Assembly: GCF_000024405.1 (NCBI RefSeq) | Contig: NC_013517.1 | Coordinates: 1,054,001-1,118,000 of the forward strand | Direction: 5' to 3' | DNA length: 64,000 nt | Source of the DNA: Sebaldella termitidis ATCC 33386 | GTDB lineage: Bacteria; Fusobacteriota; Fusobacteriia; Fusobacteriales; Leptotrichiaceae | In this document: positions 56,499-64,000 of the stretch, piece by piece | Position numbering within the stretch: the stretch's first letter is position 1 | Layout of the letters: each line of letters opens with the position of its first letter | Notes under the pieces: model-generated | The model's database searches: none | What the model was told of the DNA's origin: nothing | Seen by the model: only the letters and a program-made list of their open reading frames with translations | Position numbers and translations under genes: made by a program

Positions 56499-57530
56499 AT
56501 GGAGATATTAAAGAAAACCATAGAGGGTATAGAGAAAATCAACAGGGAAAGTATGAACAGCAAAGAAAAAGAACTGAATTCCCTGCTAAAAACCCCGAGA
56601 GGTCTGGGAAAAATGGAGGATCTGGCAATACAGCTGGAAGGAATAAAGGAGAATTACACTCCGGATAAAAAAATAGTCTTGGTTATGGCCGCTGATAACG
56701 GTGTGGAGGCTGAAAAAGTAAGTGCTTCCAAGAGAGTAATAACCCAGTATGTGGTAGAAGCAATGCTGAGCGGTAATTCTTCTGTTAATTCTCTGGCAGT
56801 TTCGTTCGGGGCTGATGTAAAGGTAGTAGACTTGGGAATTGATTCCGAAAAAGATTTTTTTGGAATAATTAACAGAAAAATTATGAAGAACGGTACAAGG
56901 AATATAAGACGCGAAAGCGCAATGACAAGGGAAGAAGCAGTAAAGGCCATAGAAACAGGTATAGAAATAGTTGATGAGCTGGCAGAAAAAGGGTATAATC
57001 TTTTTGCACTTGGTGAAATGGGCATAGGGAATACAACTACAAGCAGTGCGGTATTAAATGTACTTACAGATATACCTCTTGAGGAAATAGTCGGAAGAGG
57101 AAGCGGAATAAATGATCAGACACTGGAGCATAAAAAAAATGTAGTAAAAGAATCAATAAAAATAAATGATCCTGATAAAACAGATCCTCTTGATGTACTG
57201 GCAAAGGTGGGCGGGCTGGATATTGCAGCTATGACCGGAGCATTTCTGGGCTGTGCCAAAAACAGGATTCCGGTAGTAATAGACGGATTGATATCGGGGG
57301 TATCGGCTCTTCTCGCTTATAAGCTCGCAGAAAATTCAAGAGATTATATGATTCCTTCTCATTTGAGCGAAGAACCGGGAATGAAGTGGCTGATGAAAGA
57401 AATGGATCTCGAGCCTGTATTTCTCATGAATATGAAGCTCGGGGAAGGCAGCGGTGCGGTACTGATGTTTCCGTTTGTGGAAGCGGCCTGCAAAATTACA
57501 AAAGATGTGAGGTTATATCCTGATGTGTAA
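56499..57530 (+). CDS. cobT: Nicotinate-nucleotide-dimethylbenzimidazole phosphoribosyltransferase
   Basis: 343 residues. Signatures: LLKTPRGLGKMEDLAIQL (about 28-45), VMAADNGVEAEKVSA, LGEMGIGNTTTSSAVL (about 170-185), VGRGSGINDQ, and the C-terminal KLGEGSGAVLMFPFVEAA with the catalytic Glu. It makes alpha-ribazole phosphate from the lower-ligand base. No lower-base synthesis gene (bza or bluB) is visible in the window, so the base may be scavenged or may differ from dimethylbenzimidazole. It overlaps the next gene by eight bases. Confidence 0.95.
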   Translation: MEILKKTIEGIEKINRESMNSKEKELNSLLKTPRGLGKMEDLAIQLEGIKENYTPDKKIVLVMAADNGVEAEKVSASKRVITQYVVEAMLSGNSSVNSLAVSFGADVKVVDLGIDSEKDFFGIINRKIMKNGTRNIRRESAMTREEAVKAIETGIEIVDELAEKGYNLFALGEMGIGNTTTSSAVLNVLTDIPLEEIVGRGSGINDQTLEHKKNVVKESIKINDPDKTDPLDVLAKVGGLDIAAMTGAFLGCAKNRIPVVIDGLISGVSALLAYKLAENSRDYMIPSHLSEEPGMKWLMKEMDLEPVFLMNMKLGEGSGAVLMFPFVEAACKITKDVRLYPDV

Positions 57531-58161
57531 AGACGAACAGCTGAACATATACTTTGTGAGACATGGTGAAACTCTTTGGAACAAAGAGGAGAAAATTCAG
57601 GGTGAGCTGGATTCGCCTCTGACACTCAATGGAATAGAAGATATACAAAAGCTTGCGGAAAATCTCGGACAGATAAAATTTGACGAAGTCTACAGCAGTG
57701 AGCTGGGAAGAGCATATGAAACAGCTTTGATATTAAGTAACGGCAGACACAGAATAAAGCGCATGAAAGAATTTAATGAAAAAAATTTCGGAGACTGGCA
57801 GGGAATGGAAATCAAGGAAATTTACAGAAAATACCCTGTACAGGCAGAATTTTATTTTAATGATATAAAAAATTATAACAGCAAGGAGATAAATGCTGAA
57901 AGTCTGGAGCATGCACTGAGAAGATTTGTCTCGGGAGTAAAAAAAATAGAAAAGTCCGTAAGAAATGGAAATGTGCTGGTAGTATCACACGGGACGATCC
58001 TGAAGCTTTTCTTTAATTATATTGATAATAAAGACATAAATGAGCTGAACGAAAAAGATCTTATGGAAAATACGAGCTTTAGGGTATTGCAGTACTGCGG
58101 AAGAAATATGGTTCAGAATTCCCGACCGGCAGAGAAAATATTAAGCAGTAATAAGACATGA
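57523..58161 (+). CDS. cobC: Histidine phosphatase, second alpha-ribazole phosphatase candidate
   Basis: 212 residues with YFVRHGETLWNKEEKIQGELDSPLT near 10-35 in the classic phosphoglycerate-mutase-family form (catalytic His in RHG), KEFNEKNFGDWQGM with the conserved Glu, and second His in VVSHGTIL. Overlap with cobT by eight bases argues that it dephosphorylates alpha-ribazole phosphate, the CobT product. The other cobC-like gene is beside cobS. The two may divide the work, or one may act on another phosphate ester. Confidence 0.82.
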   Translation: MCKDEQLNIYFVRHGETLWNKEEKIQGELDSPLTLNGIEDIQKLAENLGQIKFDEVYSSELGRAYETALILSNGRHRIKRMKEFNEKNFGDWQGMEIKEIYRKYPVQAEFYFNDIKNYNSKEINAESLEHALRRFVSGVKKIEKSVRNGNVLVVSHGTILKLFFNYIDNKDINELNEKDLMENTSFRVLQYCGRNMVQNSRPAEKILSSNKT

Positions 58162-58186
58162 TACTAATTTAAGAGGGTGAACAAAT

Positions 58187-59164
58187 ATGTTTAAAAGACA
58201 CAGAAGGCTCAGAGTAAATAAAAATATGAGAAATCTGGTAAGAGATGTGTATCTGGATGCGGATGACCTTGTATATCCGCTGTTTATAGAAGAAGGAACT
58301 GATATAAAAAGTGAGATTCCTTCTATGCCCGGTATATACAGATATTCTGTGGACAGGCTGAAAGAGGAGCTTGACGAGGTACAGTCTTTGGGAATAAAGA
58401 CGCTTCTCCTTTTCGGAATTCCAAAGCATAAGGATAATACTGCAAGCGAAGCATATAATGAGCATGGAATAGTACAGGAGGCTGTAAGGTATATAAAAAA
58501 AGAATATCCTGATTTTCTTGTAATAACAGATGTATGCAACTGTGAGTATACAGATCACGGGCATTGCGGAATACTGGACGAAAATGGTTATGTATTAAAT
58601 GATGTAACACTGGAGCTTCTGGGGAAAACAGCAGTTTCTCATGCTAAGGCAGGTGCGGATATCATAGCTCCTTCGGATATGATGGACGGAAGAATAGAGA
58701 AAATAAGAGAAGAGCTGGATAAAAACGGTTTTGAAAATATACCTGTAATGTCTTATGCAGTAAAGTTTTCATCGGCTTTTTACGGACCGTTCAGAGATGC
58801 AGCAGATTCAGCGCCGAAATTTGGTGACAGAAAATCCTATCAGATGGATTACAGGGCAGAATTTGACGTGTTAAGCGAAGCCTGCGAGGATATAAAGCAG
58901 GGAGCAGATATGATAATAGTAAAGCCTGCTCTGGCATACCTTGATTTAATCGCAAAAATAAAAAGAGAATGTAATGTACCTATAGTGGCATACAGCGTGA
59001 GCGGTGAGTATTCAATGGTAAAGGCAGCGGCACAAAACGGCTGGATAGATGAAAAAGGCGTGGTAATGGAAAAGATATATGCTATGAAGAGGGCAGGGGC
59101 AGGTATTATAATTACATATTATGCAAAAGACATAGCAGAATGGCTCAGAGAGGAAAAAAAATGA
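58187..59164 (+). CDS. hemB: Porphobilinogen synthase (delta-aminolevulinate dehydratase)
   Basis: 325 residues. It has the cysteine-rich metal site DVCNCEYTDHGHCG (near 123-136), which marks the zinc-dependent class, and the two Schiff-base lysine regions PVMSYAVKFSSAFYGPFRDAA and IIVKPALAYLD. It condenses two 5-aminolevulinates. The start is ATG after AAGAGGGTGAACAAAT. Its stop overlaps the cbiJ start (ATGA). Confidence 0.96.
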   Translation: MFKRHRRLRVNKNMRNLVRDVYLDADDLVYPLFIEEGTDIKSEIPSMPGIYRYSVDRLKEELDEVQSLGIKTLLLFGIPKHKDNTASEAYNEHGIVQEAVRYIKKEYPDFLVITDVCNCEYTDHGHCGILDENGYVLNDVTLELLGKTAVSHAKAGADIIAPSDMMDGRIEKIREELDKNGFENIPVMSYAVKFSSAFYGPFRDAADSAPKFGDRKSYQMDYRAEFDVLSEACEDIKQGADMIIVKPALAYLDLIAKIKRECNVPIVAYSVSGEYSMVKAAAQNGWIDEKGVVMEKIYAMKRAGAGIIITYYAKDIAEWLREEKK

Positions 59165-59913
59165 TCTGGCTGGTGGCGGGTACTAAAGATGCAAGAGTCA
59201 TTGCTGATAAGCTTCTTCTAAAGGGGACTGACAGGCTTTTGGCAAGTACTGCTACGGAATACGGAGGTAAGCTTTTTAATGACAGCAGAATTGAAGTGAC
59301 TGTTAAGAAGCTGGAGTATGAGGATATGAAAAAGCTTATAGCTGAAAAAAATATAGATGTTATAGTAGATGCAAGCCATCCGTATGCTGCAAATGTGAGC
59401 AGAAATGTAATGAAAGCAGCAGAAGATACTGGAGCTTCATATTTCAGATTTGAGAGAAAAATGCTGGATTATAAAGGAGCGAAAAGATTTTCTTCGCTGG
59501 ATGAAATAGTAAGATACATAAAAACAGCTTATAAAAATGAAAACATATTAAGTACTCTCGGCAGTAATAATCTTCCAGAAATAAAGTCTATCAGTGAGGA
59601 AAATAATCTCTATATAAGAATACTGCCTATAGTTTCTTCAGTAGAAAAAGCCGAAAGTCTGGGCTTTCTTCCGGGGAAAATAATAGCTGTGCAGGGGCCT
59701 TTCAGTAAGAACCTTAATAAAGTTATTCTGGAGGATTATAAAATAAAAGCTTTGATAACCAAGGAGAGCGGTGAAACAGGCGGGGAAGCAGAGAAAATAG
59801 AAGCATGTATTGAAACAGACACAGAAATTTTGGTTCTGGAAAGACCGAAAATCAGCTATATTAATTGCTTTGAGAATATAGAGGAATTAGTAAACAGAAT
59901 TTTGAATAAATAA
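59161..59913 (+). CDS. cbiJ: Cobalt-precorrin-6A reductase
   Basis: 250 residues from ATG 59161 (GAGAGG upstream and overlap with the hemB stop). A Rossmann-like N-terminus (MIWLVAGTKDARVIADKLL), the family signature VDASHPYAANVSRN (about 74-87) and the C-terminal 'ALITKESGETGGEAEKIEA' follow. It reduces cobalt-precorrin-6A to 6B with NAD(P)H. It is the last gene of the cobalamin cluster, followed by a terminator. Confidence 0.93.
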   Translation: MIWLVAGTKDARVIADKLLLKGTDRLLASTATEYGGKLFNDSRIEVTVKKLEYEDMKKLIAEKNIDVIVDASHPYAANVSRNVMKAAEDTGASYFRFERKMLDYKGAKRFSSLDEIVRYIKTAYKNENILSTLGSNNLPEIKSISEENNLYIRILPIVSSVEKAESLGFLPGKIIAVQGPFSKNLNKVILEDYKIKALITKESGETGGEAEKIEACIETDTEILVLERPKISYINCFENIEELVNRILNK

Positions 59914-59952
59914 AAAGAGCTTTTCTGAGATTTCTGCAGGAAGCTCTTTTTT
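59912..59952. terminator. Terminator ending the cobalamin cluster
   Basis: AAAAAGAGCTT pairs with AAGCTCTTTTTT. T-runs on both strands suit the convergent neighbour. Confidence 0.88.
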
Positions 59953-59989
59953 AAGTTCTAAAATTCCGGGGTTATAAAAAAATCAGCAG

Positions 59990-60472
59990 CTATTCAAAAG
60001 CAATACTGTCTGAAATAATCAGCCGCATATTTTTTTCGTCATAACCAAAGACAGTTCCAAGAATTTTATGTCCGGGATAGAGATTTTTAGGACTGCTGTT
60101 TTTTCTGCATGTATCATAATCAGAAATTCCCTGTATTTTGTCAATCTCCATTATAATGCCCTGCGGATAAAAATATTTGATAAATCCTTTTACTTGACTT
60201 CCTACAGGGTATTTTTTCTTTTCCTCATTCCAGACATTTAAATATGGAAAAGAGTATATATTCCATATTTTTTCAAATTCATCATTATCTATGGGTAAAA
60301 TATTTTCATCAATTTCATCTGTAAGAATCATTCCTTCCGCAAGACAGTCATCCCTGCAGGAAATAGCGGCAAAACCGTCTTCTGACAGAATAATTTGTCT
60401 TAAAGCATATTTTTCCTCATCTAATTCCAGCCAGTAAGTTTCATTTTCAAAAGTAAAAGTTATATATTCCAA
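59990..60472 (-). CDS. Uncharacterised protein with possible S1-like domain
   Basis: 160 residues from TTG 60472, with GGGAGG five bases upstream. The N-terminal half is acidic (YITFTFENETYWLELDEE). The C-terminal part (VGSQVKGFIKYFYPQGIIMEID, then GHKILGTVFGYDEKNMRLIISDS) reads like an S1/OB-fold RNA-binding barrel, but this is a weak match by eye. It is soluble, with no signal peptide. It converges on the cobalamin terminator and is divergent from the pdu promoters. Confidence 0.6.
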   Translation of the reverse strand: MEYITFTFENETYWLELDEEKYALRQIILSEDGFAAISCRDDCLAEGMILTDEIDENILPIDNDEFEKIWNIYSFPYLNVWNEEKKKYPVGSQVKGFIKYFYPQGIIMEIDKIQGISDYDTCRKNSSPKNLYPGHKILGTVFGYDEKNMRLIISDSIAFE

Positions 60473-60625
60473 GACAGCCTCCCAAAATTAAAATTAATAC
60501 TGATCTGCATTCAGTCCGGTACTGCATTACTATATCAGTCTAATATATTGGTTGTTTTTTGTCCAGTTATTTTCTGTTTAGTATCAGTAAACACAATAAC
60601 AGAAGCAGACCGGGGAAAAAATAAT

Positions 60626-60654
60626 TTGACAAATAAAGAAAAACAGGCTATAAA
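60626..60654 (+). promoter_or_regulatory. Distal pdu promoter
   Basis: TTGACA (60626-60631), 17-base spacer, TATAAA (60649-60654), about 310 bases before pduB. Confidence 0.6.
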
Positions 60655-60746
60655 TAAATGCAATTGTACGAAATAAGCGCTGCAACTTTGTGCAAAAGAA
60701 TGGTTTTTAAAATAAATTTTTCACTAATTAAGATTAACAAAATATA

Positions 60747-60774
60747 TTGACAAAATCATAAATTATGGTAAACT
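60747..60774 (+). promoter_or_regulatory. Proximal pdu promoter
   Basis: TTGACA (60747-60752), 16-base spacer ending ATGG, TAAACT (60769-60774). It closely resembles the riboswitch promoter at 35472-35499 in spacer length and in the ATGGTA ending. Confidence 0.6.
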
Positions 60775-60965
60775 AAAACTAAGTAATAAAACATTTTTTA
60801 TAATTTGTTTAACAATTTTCAATTCAATTTCAAGTAATATCAAAACATATCGTATTTAGAAATTTTTTACTATGTAAATAAGAAAATTAGTAATCTTGTA
60901 CCACATTAGAAACACTGTAATTTTTAGTTGTTATTTAATAAATAATAATATAGAGAGGTGGAATA

Positions 60966-61661
60966 ATGGCAGGAATAGGAGTAACCGAATTTGTAGGTGT
61001 TGCCAGAGGCGATACCATAGGATTGGTAATAGCTAATGTAGATGATGAGGTAAGGAAAGCCATGAATGTCGAAACTAAATACCGTTCAATCGGGATAGTA
61101 GGGGCAAGAACAGGAGCCGGACCTCATATTTTTGCTGCAGACGAAGCAGTAAAGGCAACGAATGCCGAAATAGTGAGCATAGAATTGCCGAGAGATACCA
61201 AAGGAGGAGGCGGACACGGGAACCTGATTATTTTCGGGGCAGATGATGTATCTGATGTAAGAAGGGCTGTGGAAGTGTGTCTTGGGGAACTGGAACGTAC
61301 CTTTGGAGATGTATACGGAAATGAAGCAGGACATCTGGAATTTCAGTATACAGCAAGAGCAAGCCATGCAGTGGCAAAGGCATTCGGTGCACCAGTAGGA
61401 AAGGCATTTGGAATAACAGTAGGAAGCCCTGCTGCTATAGGTGTAGTAATGGCGGATAATGCTGTCAAAGCTGCCACAGTAGATGTAGTGGGATACTCTT
61501 CGCCTGGTCACGGGACAAGCTACAGTAACGAGGTAATTCTAAGTATCAGCGGAGATTCCGGAGCTGTAAAGCAGGCGATAATATCAGCAAGAGAGATCGG
61601 GTTAAAGCTTTTGGCACAGCTCGGAGCAGAGCCTGTAAGCGATACAAAGCCGTATATCTGA
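60966..61661 (+). CDS. pduB: Bacterial microcompartment shell protein PduB (short PduB' form)
   Basis: 231 residues, a trimeric shell protein with two tandem BMC folds (about 1-115 and 120-231). Family signatures: FVGVARGDTIGLVIANVD, VGARTGAGPHIFAADEAVKATNAE, KGGGGHGNLIIFGADDVSDVRRAVE, GKAFGITVGSPAAIGVVMAD. It starts like Salmonella PduB', which lacks the N-terminal extension of full PduB. An in-frame TAG at 60951-60953 shows that no longer form can be made. The ribosome binding site is AGAGAGGTGGAATA. It leads the operon with the diol dehydratase, so the compartment encloses B12-dependent propanediol metabolism. Confidence 0.93.
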   Translation: MAGIGVTEFVGVARGDTIGLVIANVDDEVRKAMNVETKYRSIGIVGARTGAGPHIFAADEAVKATNAEIVSIELPRDTKGGGGHGNLIIFGADDVSDVRRAVEVCLGELERTFGDVYGNEAGHLEFQYTARASHAVAKAFGAPVGKAFGITVGSPAAIGVVMADNAVKAATVDVVGYSSPGHGTSYSNEVILSISGDSGAVKQAIISAREIGLKLLAQLGAEPVSDTKPYI

Positions 61662-61744
61662 TGTGTCTGATCATAAACGGAAATGATAGTCAGGAACAGA
61701 TATAAATATTTTGACATTAGGAATGACGAGGAGGAATATAGATT

Positions 61745-63406
61745 ATGAAGTCAAAAAGATTTGAAGTCCTAAGAAACAGACCGGTAAATCAGGATGGATT
61801 CGTTGCTGAATGGCCGGAGGTAGGATTTATCGCTATGAACGGACCAAATGATCCCAAGCCCGGAGTAAAGGTGCAAAATGGCGAAATAGTAGAGCTGGAC
61901 GGTAAAAGGAAAGAAGATTTTGATTCGATAGATATGTTTATAGCAAAATATTCGATTAATATAGAAAAAGCAGAGGAAGTAATGAAAATGGATTCACAGA
62001 AGCTGGCAAACATGCTTTGTGATCCTAATGTGCCCCGTACTAAGCTGATAGAGATAACTACTGCCATGACTCCGGGGAAAATAGTAGAAGTTTTGGGACA
62101 TATGAATGTACTGGAAATGATGATGGCGCTTCAAAAAATGCGTGCCAGAAAAACACCGGCAAATCAGTGTCATGTTACCAGTGTAAAGGATAATCCCGTT
62201 CAGATTGCTGCAGAAGCAGCAGAAGCAGCAGTAAGAGGATTTGCCGAGGAAGAAACTACAGTGGGAATAGCAAGATACGCTCCTTTTAATGCTCTTGGAC
62301 TGCTTATAGGTTCTCAGGTGGGAAGAGGAGGAATTCTCACACAGTGTGCCCTTGAAGAAGCAACGGAACTTCTTCTGGGAATGAGAGGACTTACTTCATA
62401 TGCAGAGACAATTTCTGTTTACGGAACAGAAGATGTCTTTACAGACGGTGACGACACTCCGTGGTCGAAGTCGTTTCTGGCATCTGCGTATGCGTCAAGA
62501 GGATTAAAAATGAGATTTACTTCCGGGACAGGTTCAGAGGTTCAGATGGGATATGCCGAAGGAAAGTCAATGCTTTATCTTGAGGCAAGATGTATATATA
62601 TAACAAAAGGTGCAGGGGTACAGGGACTGCAGAACGGTTCCATAAGCTGTATCGGGATACCCGGGGCAGTACCTTCGGGAATACGTGCCGTGCTTGCGGA
62701 AAACCTTATAACAACAATGCTTGATCTGGAAGTAGCTTCCGGGAATGACCAGACTTTCTCGCATTCGGATATAAGAAGAACTGCGAGAATGCTTATGCAG
62801 ATGGTTCCGGGGACAGATTTTATCTTTTCGGGATACAGTGCGACCCCTAATTATGATAATATGTTTGCCGGGTCAAATTTTGATGCTGAGGATTTTGATG
62901 ATTATAATATTATACAAAGAGATCTGAAAGTAGACGGGGGTCTTCGTCCTGTAGTGGAAGACGAAATTGTGGCAATCAGAAATAAGGCTGCAAGAGTACT
63001 TCAGGCTGTATTCAGAGAACTGGGTCTTCCGGAAATTACTGATGAAGAGGTAACAGCAGCTACCTATGCACATGGAAGCAAGGATATGCCTGACAGAAAT
63101 GTGGTGGAAGATCTGAAAGCAGCAGGAGAAATGCTGACAAGAGGTATAACCGGAGTGGATGTAGTAAAAGCTCTTCATAAAAATGGATATCTGGATGTAG
63201 CACAAAATGTGCTGAATATGCTGAAACAGAGAGTTTCCGGGGATTATCTTCATACATCGGCAATTATAAACAAGGATTTTGAAGTAATAAGTGCCGTGAA
63301 TGATCTGAACGACTATTCCGGACCGGGAACCGGGTACAGAATAAGCGAAGAGCGTTGGAATGAGATAAAAGATATTCCAAATGCAATAAAACCTGATTCA
63401 ATATAG
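61745..63406 (+). CDS. pduC: Propanediol dehydratase large subunit
   Basis: 553 residues, the same length as known PduC. The start 'KRFEVLRNRPVNQDGFVAEWPE' is near-invariant in this family. The core shows KTPANQCHVTSVKDNPVQIAA, GRGGILTQCALEEATELLLG, FTSGTGSEVQMG and KGAGVQGLQNGSISCIG, which build the TIM barrel binding adenosylcobalamin and the substrate. It converts 1,2-propanediol to propionaldehyde, and usually glycerol to 3-hydroxypropionaldehyde. PduC rather than a glycerol dehydratase is favoured by the shell gene upstream. The ribosome binding site is GAGGAGGAATATAGATT. pduD follows after 19 bases. Confidence 0.95.
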   Translation: MKSKRFEVLRNRPVNQDGFVAEWPEVGFIAMNGPNDPKPGVKVQNGEIVELDGKRKEDFDSIDMFIAKYSINIEKAEEVMKMDSQKLANMLCDPNVPRTKLIEITTAMTPGKIVEVLGHMNVLEMMMALQKMRARKTPANQCHVTSVKDNPVQIAAEAAEAAVRGFAEEETTVGIARYAPFNALGLLIGSQVGRGGILTQCALEEATELLLGMRGLTSYAETISVYGTEDVFTDGDDTPWSKSFLASAYASRGLKMRFTSGTGSEVQMGYAEGKSMLYLEARCIYITKGAGVQGLQNGSISCIGIPGAVPSGIRAVLAENLITTMLDLEVASGNDQTFSHSDIRRTARMLMQMVPGTDFIFSGYSATPNYDNMFAGSNFDAEDFDDYNIIQRDLKVDGGLRPVVEDEIVAIRNKAARVLQAVFRELGLPEITDEEVTAATYAHGSKDMPDRNVVEDLKAAGEMLTRGITGVDVVKALHKNGYLDVAQNVLNMLKQRVSGDYLHTSAIINKDFEVISAVNDLNDYSGPGTGYRISEERWNEIKDIPNAIKPDSI

Positions 63407-63425
63407 TCCATGAAGGAGGAAATGT

Positions 63426-64000
63426 ATGAATATTGATGAGAAACAGTTAAAAGATATAATTGCCGGCGTAATAAAGGAAATTCAGAATGAAAAAGGAAAC
63501 TGCGGATGCACTTCTGACGGGAAAATCAGTTTCGGACAGGGAAGCAGTGATAACAGATTAAAGCTGAATGAGAACGGACAGGCAAAACAGGGAACAAGAT
63601 CAGACGAAGTAGTTATAGGAATAGCCCCTGCATTTGGGGAATCACAGACGGAAACTATTATGCATGTTCCGCTTTATAAGGTATTAAGAGAGATAATTGC
63701 AGGAATAGAAGAAGAAGGGTTAAAATTCAGAATAATAAGAGTTACACGTACATCTGATGTTTGCTTTATAGCACATGATGCTGCGAAGCTGAGCGGTTCT
63801 AAAATAGGAATAGGAATACAGTCAAAAGGGACAGCGGTAATACATCAGGCTGACCTTATGCCTTTAAGTAATCTTGAGCTTTTTCCTCAGTGTCCTCTTT
63901 TGGATCTGGAAACATACAGGGCAATAGGAAAAAATGCTGCTAAATATGCCAAAGGTGAAACGCCTAATCCGGTTCCTGTGCGGAATGACCAGATGGTAAG
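63426..64000 (+). CDS. pduD: Propanediol dehydratase medium subunit, 3' end outside window
   Basis: 191 codons are visible from ATG 63426 (GAAGGAGGAAATGT upstream; the ATG at 63422 is out of frame and stops at once). Residues about 1-19 ([19 protein letters not shown]) form an amphipathic helix like the encapsulation peptide of Salmonella PduD, followed by a flexible linker with NCGCTS. The catalytic-subunit core follows: [59 protein letters not shown]. It is a partner of PduC in the B12 enzyme; pduE probably follows beyond the window. Confidence 0.95.
   Translation, partial: MNIDEKQLKDIIAGVIKEIQNEKGNCGCTSDGKISFGQGSSDNRLKLNENGQAKQGTRSDEVVIGIAPAFGESQTETIMHVPLYKVLREIIAGIEEEGLKFRIIRVTRTSDVCFIAHDAAKLSGSKIGIGIQSKGTAVIHQADLMPLSNLELFPQCPLLDLETYRAIGKNAAKYAKGETPNPVPVRNDQMV

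Larger units (their letters stand above)
60473..60965. other. Pdu operon leader region
   Basis: About 490 bases without a gene. It holds two sigma-70 promoters reading into pduB (60626-60654 and 60747-60774). No cobalamin riboswitch and no recognisable PocR-type regulator gene or site is seen here. Confidence 0.6.

Overview
The window is AT-rich, low-GC DNA from a Gram-negative (didermic) anaerobe. Very large type V autotransporters carrying the fusobacterial autotransporter N-terminal domain, a FadA-like adhesin, an anaerobic cobalamin pathway and a B12-dependent propanediol (pdu) locus together point to Fusobacteriota, family Leptotrichiaceae. Sebaldella is my best guess. This is inferred from gene content; no database search was possible.

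Region 1 (1-30.5 kb) is a surface-adhesin locus. A partial minus-strand gene with homing-endonuclease-associated repeats runs off the left edge. Three giant autotransporters follow on the plus strand (2,337, about 2,270 and 3,685 aa). The first two are tandem paralogues with nearly identical ends and divergent N-proximal passengers. The third has a different N-terminus and barrel. Each has a long, AT-rich leader of 0.85-1.3 kb holding recognisable promoters and an unexplained AGGAGG-N5-AUU/AUA motif. After the third autotransporter come six tightly packed small secreted genes: a FadA-like coiled coil, a secreted coiled coil, a 46-aa lipoprotein, another secreted coiled coil, a second lipoprotein and an OmpA-domain protein. 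Together they look like an adhesin and envelope-anchoring module.

Region 2 (30.6-35.4 kb) is a mixed stretch: a methyltransferase, a DKNYY-repeat protein, the minus-strand pair cobS-cobC, and three uncharacterised genes.

Region 3 (35.4-59.9 kb) is a cobalamin supercluster read in one direction from a strong promoter and a cobalamin riboswitch with a downstream terminator. Order: cbiX, cbiMNQO (cobalt uptake), cbiA, cbiC, cbiD, cbiE, cbiT, cbiL, cbiF, cbiG, cbiH, cobU, an unknown membrane protein, cbiP, cbiB, cobD, hemA, hemC, cobA-hemD fusion, hemL, a 150-bp imperfect inverted repeat, cobT, a second cobC-like gene, hemB and cbiJ. The locus therefore covers tetrapyrrole synthesis from glutamyl-tRNA to uroporphyrinogen III and precorrin-2, corrin ring construction by the anaerobic (early cobalt) route, and nucleotide-loop assembly. 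I see no separate precorrin-2 dehydrogenase and no corrinoid adenosyltransferase in the window.

Region 4 (60.0-64.0 kb): a minus-strand gene of unknown role, then a leader with two strong promoters, then pduB (short PduB' form), pduC and the start of pduD. These encode a shell protein and the coenzyme-B12-dependent diol dehydratase of a metabolosome, the likely consumer of the B12 made next door.
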